Below are positions 23,236 through 35,181 of a DNA stretch of 64,000 bases, piece by piece; the first letter of the stretch is position 1, and every line of letters begins with the position of its first letter. The position numbers and the translations under genes were made by a program. The DNA is taken from NCBI RefSeq assembly GCF_900113695.1, contig NZ_FOQH01000002.1, forward strand, positions 496,001 to 560,000, read 5' to 3'. This stretch comes from Albimonas pacifica (lineage in GTDB: Bacteria > Pseudomonadota > Alphaproteobacteria > Rhodobacterales > Rhodobacteraceae). The notes below the pieces were generated by a model. The model was given only the letters and a program-made list of their open reading frames with translations. It was not told where the DNA came from and made no database searches.

Positions 23236-23287
23236 GGGGCGCGTTCGCCTGACGATCCATTCGCCTGGCGGCGCGCCCCGTTTTTTT
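23236..23287 (+). terminator. Terminator of the lpxK operon
   Basis: GGGGCGCG (23236-23243) pairs with CGCGCCCC (23272-23279) around a 28-nt loop and is followed by G and seven T (23281-23287). It ends one base before the converging coxM stop. Confidence 0.75.
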
Positions 23288-23288
23288 G

Positions 23289-24107
23289 TCAGCCGCACGC
23301 CGTCCGCCCCGAGGCCGCCTCCGCCACCGCCCGGCAAGCGATCACCTTGACCAGGTGCGCGCGGTAGTCCGCCGGCGCCTGCACGTCGGCGAGCATCCCC
23401 TCGGCCGAGACGCAGAGCGGCGCCAGCGCGCCGGGGGAGAAGTCGGAGGCGAGGAGCTGCTCCGCCTCCGTCCAGCGGTAGACGCCGGAGGCCGAGGCCC
23501 CCGTCACCGCCACCCGCACCCGCCCCCCCGCGAAGCGCGCGACGAAGACGCCCGCCAGCGCGAAGCGCGAGGCGGGCTGGCGGAAGCGCACGTAGGCGGC
23601 GGCCAGCGGCAGGGGCAGGCGGACCTCGGTGACGATCTCGCCCGCGCGCAGGTCGGTGTCGAAGAGGCCGCGGAACCAGGCGTCGGCCGCGATCTCCCGC
23701 GGGCCCGCGAGGCCGCGCACCCGGACCACGCCGCCCAGGCCCAGCACGGCGGCGGGCCAGCAGGCGGCGGGGTCGTTGTTGGCGAGGCTGCCGCCGATGG
23801 TGCCGCGGTGGCGCACGGCGGGGTCGCCGATGCCGCCCGCCAGCCGCGCCAGCGCCGGCAGCGGCGCCTCGGCGGCGACCCGGGCGTGGGGGGTGGCGCC
23901 GCGGATGCGGATCTCCCCGCCCTCCACGCGCAGGCCCACCAGCTCGGGCAGGGCGGCGAGCGCCACCACCCGGCCGGGCATCGCCAGCCGCTGGCGCAGC
24001 GCGGGGATCAGCGTCTGCCCGCCGCCCAGCGGCAGCGCGTCCTCGGCCTGAAGGGCGGTCACGGCCTCGGCCAGCGAGGCGGGCCGCACGAAATCGAGCG
24101 AATACAT
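23289..24107 (-). CDS. Molybdenum hydroxylase FAD-binding (medium) subunit, CoxM-like
   Basis: This is a 272-residue FAD-binding subunit of a xanthine dehydrogenase/CO dehydrogenase-type enzyme. It carries electrons from Fe-S centres to FAD. The sequence shows the N-terminal FVRPASLAEAVTAL, the FAD-binding LPLGGGQTLIPALRQRLAMP and the second FAD motif RHRGTIGGSLANNDPAACWPA (TIGGSLANNDPAACWP), which is typical of CoxM. The ATG at 24107 gives the family N-terminus MYSLDFVRPASL. It is downstream of the large subunit gene with hairpins in the 122-nt gap, and no small Fe-S subunit gene is present. Confidence 0.92.
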   Translation of the reverse strand: MYSLDFVRPASLAEAVTALQAEDALPLGGGQTLIPALRQRLAMPGRVVALAALPELVGLRVEGGEIRIRGATPHARVAAEAPLPALARLAGGIGDPAVRHRGTIGGSLANNDPAACWPAAVLGLGGVVRVRGLAGPREIAADAWFRGLFDTDLRAGEIVTEVRLPLPLAAAYVRFRQPASRFALAGVFVARFAGGRVRVAVTGASASGVYRWTEAEQLLASDFSPGALAPLCVSAEGMLADVQAPADYRAHLVKVIACRAVAEAASGRTACG

Positions 24108-24182
24108 CGGCAAGGCGTCCGGCGGCGGGAGCGCGGGGCGAAGCCCGCGAGCCGGGGCCCGCGGGCAGGCCCCGAAACGGGA

Positions 24183-24212
24183 GCGGGCCCCCGCCTTCCG
24201 GTGGGGGCCCGC
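24183..24212 (-). promoter_or_regulatory. Intercistronic hairpin between coxL-type and coxM-type genes
   Basis: A 10-bp stem (24183-24192 with 24203-24212, GCGGGCCCCC and complement), extended by three more pairs around a TTCC loop, lies 17 nt past the large-subunit stop. It may attenuate or process the transcript before the medium subunit. A second weaker stem-loop (GCCCGCG/CGCGGGC) lies just downstream. Confidence 0.55.
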
Positions 24213-24229
24213 CCGTCGCGCGCCTGGGA

Positions 24230-26605
24230 TCAGGCGGCGGCGTCGCGCATCGCGGCCCAGACCCGCGCGGGGCTGAGCGGCATGTCGACATGGGCCACCT
24301 TGTGCCCGCCGGCGTTCAGCGCGTCGAGCACCGCGTTGACCAGCGCCGGCGGCGAGCCGATCGCCCCCGCCTCGCCGCAGCCCTTCACGCCCAGCGGGTT
24401 GTGGGTGCAGGGGGTCTGGCAGGAATGGTCGACGCCGATCATCGGGATGTCGGTCGCCCGCGGCATGGCGTAGTCCATGTAGGTGCCGGTCAGCAGCTGC
24501 CCGGTCTCGTCGTAGACGCAGCTCTCCAGCAGCGCCTGGCCGATGCCCTGGGCGACGCCGCCCTGCACCTGGCCCTCGACGATCATCGGGTTGACCACGT
24601 TGCCGAAGTCGTCCGCCGCCCAGAAGCCCAGCACCTCCACCTTGCCGGTGTCGGGATCGACCTCGACCTCGCAGGCGTAGGCGCCGGCGGGGTAGGTGAA
24701 GTTGGAGGGGTCGTAGAAGGCCTGCTCCTCCAGCCCCGGCTCGAGTTCCTCGAGCGGGTAGTTGTGGGGCACGTAGGCGGCCAGCGCCACCTCGCCGAAG
24801 GCCACCGAGCGGTCGGTGCCCTTGACGGTGAACTGGCCGTTCTCGAAGGCCACGTCCTCGGCCGAGGCCTCCATCAGGTGGGCGGCGATCTTGCGGGCCT
24901 TCTCGATCACCTTCTTCGTGGCGTTGACGATGGCCGAGCCGCCCACGGACAGCGAGCGCGAGCCGTAGGTGCCCATGCCCATCGAGCCTTTCGAGGTGTC
25001 GCCGTGGACGATCTCGATCTGGTCCTCGGGCAGGCCGAGCATGTCGGCGACCACCTGGGCGAAGGTCGTCTCGTGCCCCTGGCCGTGGGAGTGCGTTCCG
25101 GTCCAGACCACCACGCCGCCGGCGGCGTTGACCCGGACCTGGGCGCTCTCGAACAGGCCCGCCCGGGCGCCGAGCTGGCCGGCGAGGCGGGAGGGGGCGA
25201 GGCCGCAGGCCTCGATGTAGCTCGCCACCCCGAAGCCGCGCAGCTTGCCGCGTTTCGCGCTCTCGGTCTTGCGGGCCTCGAAGCCGGCGCGGTCGGAGAT
25301 CTCGACGAGCTTGTCCATGGTCGCGGCGTAGTTGCCGGTGTCGTATTCCACCGCCACGGGGGTCGCGTAGGGGAAGCGGTCGGCGGGGATGAAGTTCTTC
25401 CGCCGCAGCTCGATGGGGTCGAGGCCGAGTTCGCGGGCGGCCTGGTCGATGACCCGCTCGAGCTGGTAGGTCGCCTCCGGCCGGCCGGCGCCGCGGTAGG
25501 CGTCGACGGGCACGGTGTTGGTGAACACCGCGCGCACGTTCACGGTGATCTTGGGCGTCAGGTAGTTCCCCGCCATCAGCGTCCCGTGCAGGTAGGTCGG
25601 GATCGAGGAGGCGAAGGTCGAGAGATACGCGCCCATGTTGGCCAGCGTGTCCGTGCGCAGCGCGAGGAACTTGCCCTCGGCATCCAGCGCCAGCTCGATC
25701 TTGGTGACGTGATCGCGGCCCTGGGCGTCCGAGATGAAGGCCTCGGCCCGCTCGGAGGTCCACTTGACGGGGCGGTTGATCTGCTTGGCCGCCAGCGTCA
25801 CCAGCGCCTCTTCGGCGTAGTGGTAGATCTTCGTTCCAAAACCGCCGCCGACGTCGGGGGCCACAACCCGCAGCTTGTGCTCGGGGATGCCCAGCACGAA
25901 GGCGCCCATCAGCAGGCGGATCACGTGGGGGTTCTGGGAGGTGGTGTAGAGCGTGTGCTCGCCCGAGTGGCGGGCGTAGTCGCCGATGGCGGCGCGGGGC
26001 TCCATCGGGTTGGCGACGAGGCGGTTGTTGATCAGCTCCAGCGTGGTGACGTGGGCGGCGGAGGCGAAGGCCGCGTCGGTCTCCTCCTGCGGGGTGCCGA
26101 AGGTCCAGTCGTAGCACAGGTTGCCGGGCGCATCCTCGTGCACGTCGCCGGCGCCGTCCTTCAGCGCCTTGCGCATGTCGATGACGGCCGGGAGCTCGGC
26201 GAGGTCCATCTCGATCATCTCGGCGGCGTCGCGGGCCTGGGCGTAGGTCTCGGCGACGACGAGCGCCACGGGGTCGCCGACGTGGCGGACCTTGCCGTGG
26301 GCGAGGATCGGGTGCTTGGGCTCCTTCATCGGCGAGCCGTCGCGCGAGTGGATCAGCCAGCCGCAGGGCAGGCCGCCGACCGCCTCGACGTCGGCGCCGG
26401 TCAGGACCAACAGCACGCCGGGCGCGGCCCTGGCGGCGGAGGTGTCGAGCGCGTTGATCCGGGCGTGGGCCACGGGCGAGCGCAGGATCGCCGCGTAGGC
26501 CTGGCCGGGCAGGTTGATGTCGTCGGTGTAACGCCCCGCGCCGGTGAGGAAGCGCACGTCCTCCCGCCGCTTGGAACTGGCGCCGATGCCGAAATCCTTG
26601 GGCAT
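24230..26605 (-). CDS. Form II aerobic CO dehydrogenase-like molybdopterin-binding large subunit
   Basis: This is a 791-residue molybdenum hydroxylase large subunit. The ATG at 26605 opens [20 protein letters not shown], the standard family start. The N-terminal domain includes [20 protein letters not shown], and the Moco-binding core includes [20 protein letters not shown]. The active-site loop is AYRGAGR, which marks form II enzymes; true CO dehydrogenase (form I) carries AYxCSFR. The catalytic Glu region [20 protein letters not shown] is intact. The physiological substrate is therefore probably not CO but another aldehyde or N-heterocycle. Order L-M with no small subunit is unusual. Confidence 0.92.
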   Translation of the reverse strand: MPKDFGIGASSKRREDVRFLTGAGRYTDDINLPGQAYAAILRSPVAHARINALDTSAARAAPGVLLVLTGADVEAVGGLPCGWLIHSRDGSPMKEPKHPILAHGKVRHVGDPVALVVAETYAQARDAAEMIEMDLAELPAVIDMRKALKDGAGDVHEDAPGNLCYDWTFGTPQEETDAAFASAAHVTTLELINNRLVANPMEPRAAIGDYARHSGEHTLYTTSQNPHVIRLLMGAFVLGIPEHKLRVVAPDVGGGFGTKIYHYAEEALVTLAAKQINRPVKWTSERAEAFISDAQGRDHVTKIELALDAEGKFLALRTDTLANMGAYLSTFASSIPTYLHGTLMAGNYLTPKITVNVRAVFTNTVPVDAYRGAGRPEATYQLERVIDQAARELGLDPIELRRKNFIPADRFPYATPVAVEYDTGNYAATMDKLVEISDRAGFEARKTESAKRGKLRGFGVASYIEACGLAPSRLAGQLGARAGLFESAQVRVNAAGGVVVWTGTHSHGQGHETTFAQVVADMLGLPEDQIEIVHGDTSKGSMGMGTYGSRSLSVGGSAIVNATKKVIEKARKIAAHLMEASAEDVAFENGQFTVKGTDRSVAFGEVALAAYVPHNYPLEELEPGLEEQAFYDPSNFTYPAGAYACEVEVDPDTGKVEVLGFWAADDFGNVVNPMIVEGQVQGGVAQGIGQALLESCVYDETGQLLTGTYMDYAMPRATDIPMIGVDHSCQTPCTHNPLGVKGCGEAGAIGSPPALVNAVLDALNAGGHKVAHVDMPLSPARVWAAMRDAAA

Positions 26606-26711
26606 GTGGGTCTCCCTGGCTGAGCCGTCGGTCGCGGGCCGTGCTCCCTGCCGCGCCGCCGGTCTGGATTCGCTGGGCCGAGGCCGGCGCGGGGCCGGTC
26701 TCCGGGTCGGA

Positions 26712-26789
26712 TCAGCGGGGCGTGGGGGCGCGGCGCGCGGGCCTTGCGGCCGCGCCGGAATAGGGATTGCGCCTGTCCACGCCTGGCAT
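26712..26789 (-). CDS. Possible 25-residue peptide upstream of the large subunit gene
   Basis: A 26-codon frame starts at ATG 26789 with a strong ribosome binding site (GGGAGG, 8 nt upstream) and ends 106 nt before the coxL-type start. The peptide is basic and Pro/Ala/Arg-rich ([20 protein letters not shown]), with no recognised family. It could be a leader peptide or a chance frame in GC-rich sequence; only the ribosome binding site favours translation. Confidence 0.3.
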   Translation of the reverse strand: MPGVDRRNPYSGAAARPARRAPTPR

Positions 26790-27229
26790 CGCCCGATCCT
26801 CCCGTCTGGTTCTGGTTGTCCCGCGCGGTCCGGGCGGGGCCCGAGCGAGTCCGGGGATCGTAGACGCCCGGCGCGGGCGGTCAATGCATTTCCCGGCGCC
26901 CGGCCCCGCGGCGGGCGGCGCCGCGTCGGCCCTCGCGCCCGGGGCGAGGGCGCGCCCGCGGCGCGGGGCGGGCGTGCGCGCCCGGGGCGTGGGGCGCCGG
27001 CTGCGGGCGTCGGCGGCGGCAGGCGACGCAGGCTCGGCGTCGAGGCCGGGACGCGCCGCGTCGGGCGCGTCGCTGGCGGGAGCGGGCGCGCCCGCGGCGC
27101 GGAGGCGGGCGGAGGCGCGCAGGGCCAGGGGCGCGGGCGGCGGGCGTCTCGGCCGGACGGGGCGGCGCGGCGCGCGGGCGGGCGGCGGGCGTCGCGCCGG
27201 CCGCGCTCCACGCGCTGCGCCCGGGGGCG
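26790..27229. other. Very GC-rich spacer without a gene
   Basis: From the short peptide frame to the pccR stop there is about 440 bp of sequence dominated by GCGGGCG-type repeats. All frames give Arg/Pro/Ala/Gly low-complexity products with no ribosome binding site. In particular, no CxxxxCGxC Fe-S pattern expected of a small cox subunit is present. Confidence 0.55.
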
Positions 27230-28687
27230 TCAGGCGCCGTCGGCCGGCTTCTCGCGGGGGCTGCGGCCGGAGGGGGCGGCGAGACTGTAGGGCAGCAGGT
27301 CGCGGCGCGAGTGGTCCACCGCGATCGCGGCCTTCAGCGGCGGGACCGAGCGTTGGTGGCAGTCGGCGCGCTCGCATATCCGGCAGCTCACCCCGATGGG
27401 CTCGTAGGAGGCCGGCGAGGCGAGGTCGAGGTCGTCGGCATAGACCAGCCGGTCGGCGAACTTCACCTCGCAGCCCAGGCCGATGGCGTAGCGGCGGGTG
27501 GGGCGGCGGAAGCCGCCGCCGGGCTTGGTCACGTCGCGGGCGAGGCTGATGTAGCGCACGCCGTCCGGCGTCTCGGCGAGCTGGCGCAGCAGGCGGCCGG
27601 GCGTCTCGAACGCCTGGTGCACGTTCCACAGCGGGCAGGCCGAGCCGTAGCGGGCGAACTGCAGGCGGGTCGCCGAGTGTCGCTTGGTGATGGTCCCCGC
27701 CTGGTCCACCCGCACGAACCAGAACGGCACCCCCTGGGCGCCGCGGCGCTGAAGGGTGGAGAGGCGGTGGGCCACCTGCTCGATCGAGGCGCCGAACTGG
27801 TCGGCCAGCAGCTCGATGTCGTGGCGCTGCTCCTCGGCCGCCTCCTGGAAGGCGGCGTAGGGGAGGACGGCGGCGCCGGCGAAGTAGTTGGCCAGCCCGA
27901 TCTTGCAGATCTCCCGCGCCTCCTCCGAGCCGAAACCCGCGAGGTCGAGCGTCGCCTCGATCAGGTCCCCGTAGGAGGTCAGCGCCACCTGCACCGCCGC
28001 CTGGAAGGCGCGGGTGGCCGAGGAGGTGCGCGACGAGAGGGTCAGCTCGTCCCCGACCATCACCCGCAGCGCCGGCGTGTCGCCGATGCGCAGCCGGATG
28101 CCGTGGCGGTCCGCCAGCCAGTCGGCGGCGGCCTGCAGGCGGTCGCGGCCCGGGTCGGGGCGCCCGAAGCCGGTGGCGGCGGCGAAGCTCTCGGCCGCGC
28201 GGTCCACGGCGTCGATGTAGTTGTCGCAGTAGTGGAAGAAGTCGCGCACCTCCTCCCAGGGCTGGGGGGCCAGCGCATCCTCGCGCCCCAGCGCGTCGTC
28301 GAGCGAGGCCAGCCGCTCCCCCCGCTGGCGGAAGGCGCGGTGCAGGGTCAGGAAGGCGCGGGCGAGCGCGGGGGCGTTGGTGGCGGCGAGCTCCAGGTCC
28401 GCCGGCGGCGGCGCCGCGCCGTCGAACACCGGGTCGGCCAGCGCCTCGCGCATGTCGGCGGTCAGGCGTTGGGATTCGCCCACCGAGAGGGTGGAGAGGT
28501 TGACCCCGAACCGCTCCGACAGCGCGATCACCACCGCCGCCGAGACGGGGCGGTGGTTGTTCTCCATCTGGTTGAGGTAGCTCAGCGAGATCCCCAGCGC
28601 CTCGGCATAGGCGGCCTGGGTCAGGCCCTGCTCGCGGCGCACCTCTCGCAGGCGGACGCCGGCGTAGAGCTTTCGGGCGCGGGTCAA
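27230..28687 (-). CDS. pccR: Short-chain acyl-CoA regulator PccR (XRE helix-turn-helix, ImmA/IrrE-like and DUF2083 domains)
   Basis: This is a 485-residue regulator of the ScfR family; in Rhodobacter sphaeroides PccR controls propionyl-CoA carboxylase in response to short-chain acyl-CoA. The N-terminal XRE HTH is at about residues 8-65 ([20 protein letters not shown]). A central IrrE-like region includes [19 protein letters not shown] and [20 protein letters not shown]. The C-terminal half holds a Cys cluster ([18 protein letters not shown]) typical of the family. No ATG precedes the HTH; TTG 28687 with GGGGGAGG upstream is preferred over a TTG at 28738 that lies inside the operator. It is divergent from pccB. 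Confidence 0.92.
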   Translation of the reverse strand: MTRARKLYAGVRLREVRREQGLTQAAYAEALGISLSYLNQMENNHRPVSAAVVIALSERFGVNLSTLSVGESQRLTADMREALADPVFDGAAPPPADLELAATNAPALARAFLTLHRAFRQRGERLASLDDALGREDALAPQPWEEVRDFFHYCDNYIDAVDRAAESFAAATGFGRPDPGRDRLQAAADWLADRHGIRLRIGDTPALRVMVGDELTLSSRTSSATRAFQAAVQVALTSYGDLIEATLDLAGFGSEEAREICKIGLANYFAGAAVLPYAAFQEAAEEQRHDIELLADQFGASIEQVAHRLSTLQRRGAQGVPFWFVRVDQAGTITKRHSATRLQFARYGSACPLWNVHQAFETPGRLLRQLAETPDGVRYISLARDVTKPGGGFRRPTRRYAIGLGCEVKFADRLVYADDLDLASPASYEPIGVSCRICERADCHQRSVPPLKAAIAVDHSRRDLLPYSLAAPSGRSPREKPADGA

Positions 28688-28716
28688 TGGGGCCTCCCCC
28701 GGCGGGCGCCGGCGTC

Positions 28717-28740
28717 TTCGCAACTTTGCAATTCGCAAAG
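28717..28740. promoter_or_regulatory. Candidate PccR operator
   Basis: Three TTYGCAA elements (28717, 28725 and 28732) lie in phase at 7-8 nt spacing, and CTTTGC (28724-28729) with GCAAAG (28735-28740) forms a palindrome. The published ScfR/PccR recognition element is built on TTTGCAAA repeats, so this is the likely binding site between pccR and pccB. Its place upstream of both starts fits control of both genes. Confidence 0.65.
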
Positions 28741-28854
28741 CCGGTTCTTCGTAATCTTCGCAGCTCCGCGCGACAAGGCTTTTCGCCGGGCGTCCCGCAG
28801 CGATACGGTGCGCGGCCGGTATGGGACGGAACTCGGCCGAGAGAAGGGACCCCG

Positions 28855-30387
<1,533 letters not shown>

Positions 30388-30414
30388 TCGCGGAATAGTC
30401 CGGCAGGGACCCAG

Positions 30415-30813
30415 ATGGACCATCCCATCTTCCATATGATCGGCGGGGGGCCGCGGCCCGTGGCCCCCTTCAGCCACGCCGTGGAGGCGGACGGCTGGGT
30501 GATCCTGACCGGGCAGATGCCCACGGATCCGGCCGCCCCCGACGCCCCGTTGCCCGAGGGCGTCGAGGCGCAGACGCGGCGCGTGATGGAGAACCTCGAG
30601 ATCGTGCTGAAGGGCGTGGGGCTGGACCTCTCGCACGTCGTGCAGTGCCGCTGCTTCCTCACCGAGTTCGAGCGGGACTACGCGGCCTTCAACGAGACCT
30701 ACAAGCGCTTCTTCCCCGCAGACCGCCTGCCGGCGCGGACCACCGTGGGCGTGACCGCGCTCGCCGTCGGCGCGCTGGTGGAGATCGACTGCATCGCGAG
30801 GCGGCCGGAATGA
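30415..30813 (+). CDS. RidA-family enamine/imine deaminase-like protein
   Basis: This is a 132-residue RidA/YjgF-fold protein, which in well-studied members hydrolyses reactive enamine or imine intermediates from PLP enzymes. The family pattern is visible: PVAPFSHAVEADGWVILTGQ, EAQTRRVMENLEIVLKGVGL, VVQCRCFLTEFERDYAAFNE and the C-terminal ARTTVGVTALAVGALVEIDC, with the key Arg (R in PARTTV) and an acidic residue near the end (EIDCIA). It lies 27 nt after pccB and is probably co-transcribed. Its substrate is unknown. Linkage to pccB is common in this order. Confidence 0.9.
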   Translation: MDHPIFHMIGGGPRPVAPFSHAVEADGWVILTGQMPTDPAAPDAPLPEGVEAQTRRVMENLEIVLKGVGLDLSHVVQCRCFLTEFERDYAAFNETYKRFFPADRLPARTTVGVTALAVGALVEIDCIARRPE

Positions 30814-30993
30814 GCGCGCCGCGCGACATCGCAGGGCAGGGCCGCGGCTCGGCGGCGGGGGCCGACGCCCCGGCCGCGCGCGCCGGCGGGCCCGGGCCGG
30901 AATGTCGCGATGACCCGCGCGGCCGCGGCGCCCTATCTCTCGGGGGGACCGGGACGGCGCAGGCCGGCGCCGCGCCCCGGCGGGAGACGCGCG

Positions 30994-31257
30994 ATGCGAC
31001 GCGATCCGAAACCACCGCACGACCCCTGGCGGCTGGCGAAGTTCCTCGCCCTGCACGCGGCGACCGGGATCGTCGCGGGCTGGGTCTGCCTGCTGATCCT
31101 GCTCTGGCTCGACGTGGGCGGGCTGGGCAGCCTGGTCGCACGGGCCGAGCGATCGGAGATGGCGACGGTGCTGCTGGCGATCGGCTTCGGGACCTCGTTC
31201 GGCTTCGTGGGCATCGCCTGGGGCGTGCTCGCGGTGCTGCCGCACGAGAAGGACTGA
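30994..31257 (+). CDS. Small membrane protein with two predicted helices
   Basis: This 87-residue protein starts at ATG 30994 after CGGGAG. A basic N-terminus (MRRDPKPPHDPWRLAKF) is followed by a helix AATGIVAGWVCLLILLWLDV, a short loop LVARAERSEM and a second helix VLLAIGFGTSFGFVGIAWGVLA, with a tail HEKD. The arrangement suggests a hairpin in the inner membrane. I do not recognise a named family with certainty. It lies in the pcc locus, downstream of ridA. Confidence 0.7.
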   Translation: MRRDPKPPHDPWRLAKFLALHAATGIVAGWVCLLILLWLDVGGLGSLVARAERSEMATVLLAIGFGTSFGFVGIAWGVLAVLPHEKD

Positions 31258-31405
31258 GCGCGGCCGGACCCGCCAGCCCGCAGACGTGGAGACTTTTCCA
31301 CGCAGCGGAAGGAGTGGGGCGAGACTTCGCCCCCCAGCGCTCGGTTTCCGCCACAGGCGACGCCCATCTCTCTCTCAGCCACGAGCGAGAGAGAGGAAAA
31401 GCATC

Positions 31406-31660
31406 ATGTCCATCGGTCGTACCAGCATCCTGCGCCGCGGTCTCCTGTCCGCCTCCGTCCTGGCCCTGGGCCTCGGCGTCGCGGCCTGCGGCAACTCCAC
31501 CGGCGAGCGGGCGCTCTCCGGCGGCGCGATCGGCGCGGGCGTCGGCGCCGCGGCCGGCGCCGTCACCGGCGGCAGCGCCGCGACGGGCGCCATCGTGGGC
31601 GGCGCGGCCGGCGCCGCGACCGGCGCCCTCACCGACGCCGACGACATCCGCCTCGACTGA
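31406..31660 (+). CDS. Glycine-zipper lipoprotein (first of tandem pair)
   Basis: This is an 84-residue protein with a lipoprotein signal (lipobox LGVAAC, lipidated Cys near residue 29). The mature part is a glycine zipper of the YMGG/Rick_17kDa type: GAIGAGVGAAAGAVTGGSA and AIVGGAAGAATGALTDADD. The ATG at 31406 follows GAGAGAGGAAAA. Such proteins are usually small outer membrane lipoproteins of unknown function. The following gene (31889) is a close paralog with NSTGERALSGGAIGAGVGA in common, pointing to recent tandem duplication. Confidence 0.8.
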   Translation: MSIGRTSILRRGLLSASVLALGLGVAACGNSTGERALSGGAIGAGVGAAAGAVTGGSAATGAIVGGAAGAATGALTDADDIRLD

Positions 31661-31888
31661 GGCCGCGGCCCGCACCCGTCCCGCGGGGCGGATGCGGGAC
31701 CGTTCCGCCCTTGCGGCGACGGGACCGGCGGGGAGCGCGAGCTCCGCGCCGGTTCATCTTCGTCAGGCTTCGTGCGCCGGCGCCACGATCACGGATGCGT
31801 CGGTCGCGAAATGGCCCCGGTGCGACGGAACTTCCGCCCTGCTTCGTTTGCATGTTTGGACGAACGTCCGAGCAGAAGGAGGGACGGA

Positions 31889-32167
31889 ATGTCCTCGACG
31901 CGTATCATCAATTCCCGCATCGCCCTGGGCGCCGGCGTCGCCGCGCTTCTGCTGGCGGCCGGCTGCGGCAACTCCACCGGCGAGCGGGCGCTCTCCGGCG
32001 GCGCCATCGGCGCCGGCGTCGGCGCGGGCGCCGCGGCGGTCACCGGCGGCGACTGGGCGACCGGCGCCATCCTGGGCGGCGCGGCCGGCGCCGCGACCGG
32101 CGCCCTCACCGACTCCGACGACATCGATCTCAACGGCAACAACCGCAAGAAGCGTCGCCGCTGGTGA
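31889..32167 (+). CDS. Glycine-zipper lipoprotein (second of tandem pair)
   Basis: This is a 92-residue paralog of the gene at 31406. The start at 31889 follows AGAAGGAGGGACGGA and opens MSSTRIINSRIALGAGVAAL. The lipobox is LAAGC and the lipidated Cys is followed by GNSTGERALSGGAIGAGVG, identical to the first copy over 19 residues. The zipper is GGDWATGAILGGAAGAATGA. Unlike the first copy it ends in a basic tail (NGNNRKKRRRW). Probably outer membrane anchored; role unknown. It lies between pccB and pccA. Confidence 0.8.
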   Translation: MSSTRIINSRIALGAGVAALLLAAGCGNSTGERALSGGAIGAGVGAGAAAVTGGDWATGAILGGAAGAATGALTDSDDIDLNGNNRKKRRRW

Positions 32168-32355
32168 TCGCGCGGCCGCGCGCCGGACGGGCCCTGCGCC
32201 CGCGCCGGCCCGCGCCGACGTCCAGATGCGCCGCGCGGCCCTGACCGGGCCCGCGCGCGCCATCCATCATCCATCGGCCCGCCGCGCCTCCGCGCGGCGG
32301 GCCGTCGTGCATTCCGGGCCGGCCTTCGCCGCCTGACCACCCAACGGGAGGGACG

Positions 32356-34353
<1,998 letters not shown>

Positions 34354-34534
34354 TCCGATGACCCGGTTCCCGGTTCCTTCGCTGGCCTGGGGAGGGGCGG
34401 CTTCGGCCGGCGCTCTCCCGGCCTGCGCGGGGCCCGGGGGCGGGCGGATCGCGACGGTCGGGGCGGCCCTCGCGCGGCGCTGCGCGCCGCTCTCGCCCCG
34501 CCCGACCGTCCCCGGTCCCGGCGGGCCGGTCGCC

Positions 34535-34957
34535 TCAGCGGCGGCCGAGCTCCTGCTGGCGGATCGGCAGGCGGTCGATCAGGCGGGCGAGGCTGTCGCC
34601 GGTCATCGGCACGGGGCTGCGCTTCTTCACCTCGCCGTCCTTGCCGACCACGATGACGTTGAAGTCGTGGGGGCGGAACTTGCGGCGCAGGTCGGTGGTC
34701 TCGTAGCGCGACGGGCCGGGCTCGGTGTCGACGATGACCACCACGTCCCGTTCCTCGAGGTCGGCGGCGACGCGCTCGAACTCGGAGATCTGGCGGATCA
34801 GGCGCGGGTCGCGGTCGTTGTTGGCGAAGACGATCACCGGGCGCGCGACCCACAGGTACTGCGCCAGCGGATCCGCGCCCTCCTGCGCCCGCGCGGGGCG
34901 GAGGCCGGCGAGCGGCAGCAGCGCAAGGGTCGCGAGGAGGCGTCGGCGAAGGATCAT
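34535..34957 (-). CDS. DUF4174 domain-containing exported protein
   Basis: This is a 140-residue protein encoded against the pcc genes. The ATG at 34957 gives a twin-Arg-like/Sec signal ([20 protein letters not shown], cleavage after ARAQ). The mature part is a compact thioredoxin-like DUF4174 domain: [32 protein letters not shown] and [20 protein letters not shown]. No Cys pair is present, so no thiol redox activity is expected. Its position between pccA and the mutase on the opposite strand is likely conserved linkage rather than shared function. Confidence 0.85.
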   Translation of the reverse strand: MILRRRLLATLALLPLAGLRPARAQEGADPLAQYLWVARPVIVFANNDRDPRLIRQISEFERVAADLEERDVVVIVDTEPGPSRYETTDLRRKFRPHDFNVIVVGKDGEVKKRSPVPMTGDSLARLIDRLPIRQQELGRR

Positions 34958-35181
34958 CGGCTCCCGTTCCGCAGGACCGCCGCGAGGCGGTCGGGTCGGG
35001 AACCGATATAGGCGATCGCGTCGGGCGCGGCCACCCGCGCCGGCCGACGGGTCGCAGGCGGAAGGCCGCGCGCAGGCGCGGCGCAAGCGGAATCGCCGCG
35101 CGGGCGCGGCGGACGGGAGATCGCCGCGGCGCGGCGGGACGAAACCTCACGGCGCGGCGGGCGCCGGAAAGGAGCATCGGG

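Noticed and set aside
24230-26605. True aerobic CO dehydrogenase (form I CoxL)
   Set aside because: The active-site loop is AYRGAGR rather than AYxCSFR, and no CoxS or Cox accessory genes are nearby. CO oxidation should not be claimed.
26606-27229. A hidden small [2Fe-2S] subunit gene upstream of the CoxL-type gene
   Set aside because: No frame shows the CxxxxCGxC / CxxGxC cysteine patterns, and all translations are Arg/Pro/Ala low-complexity.
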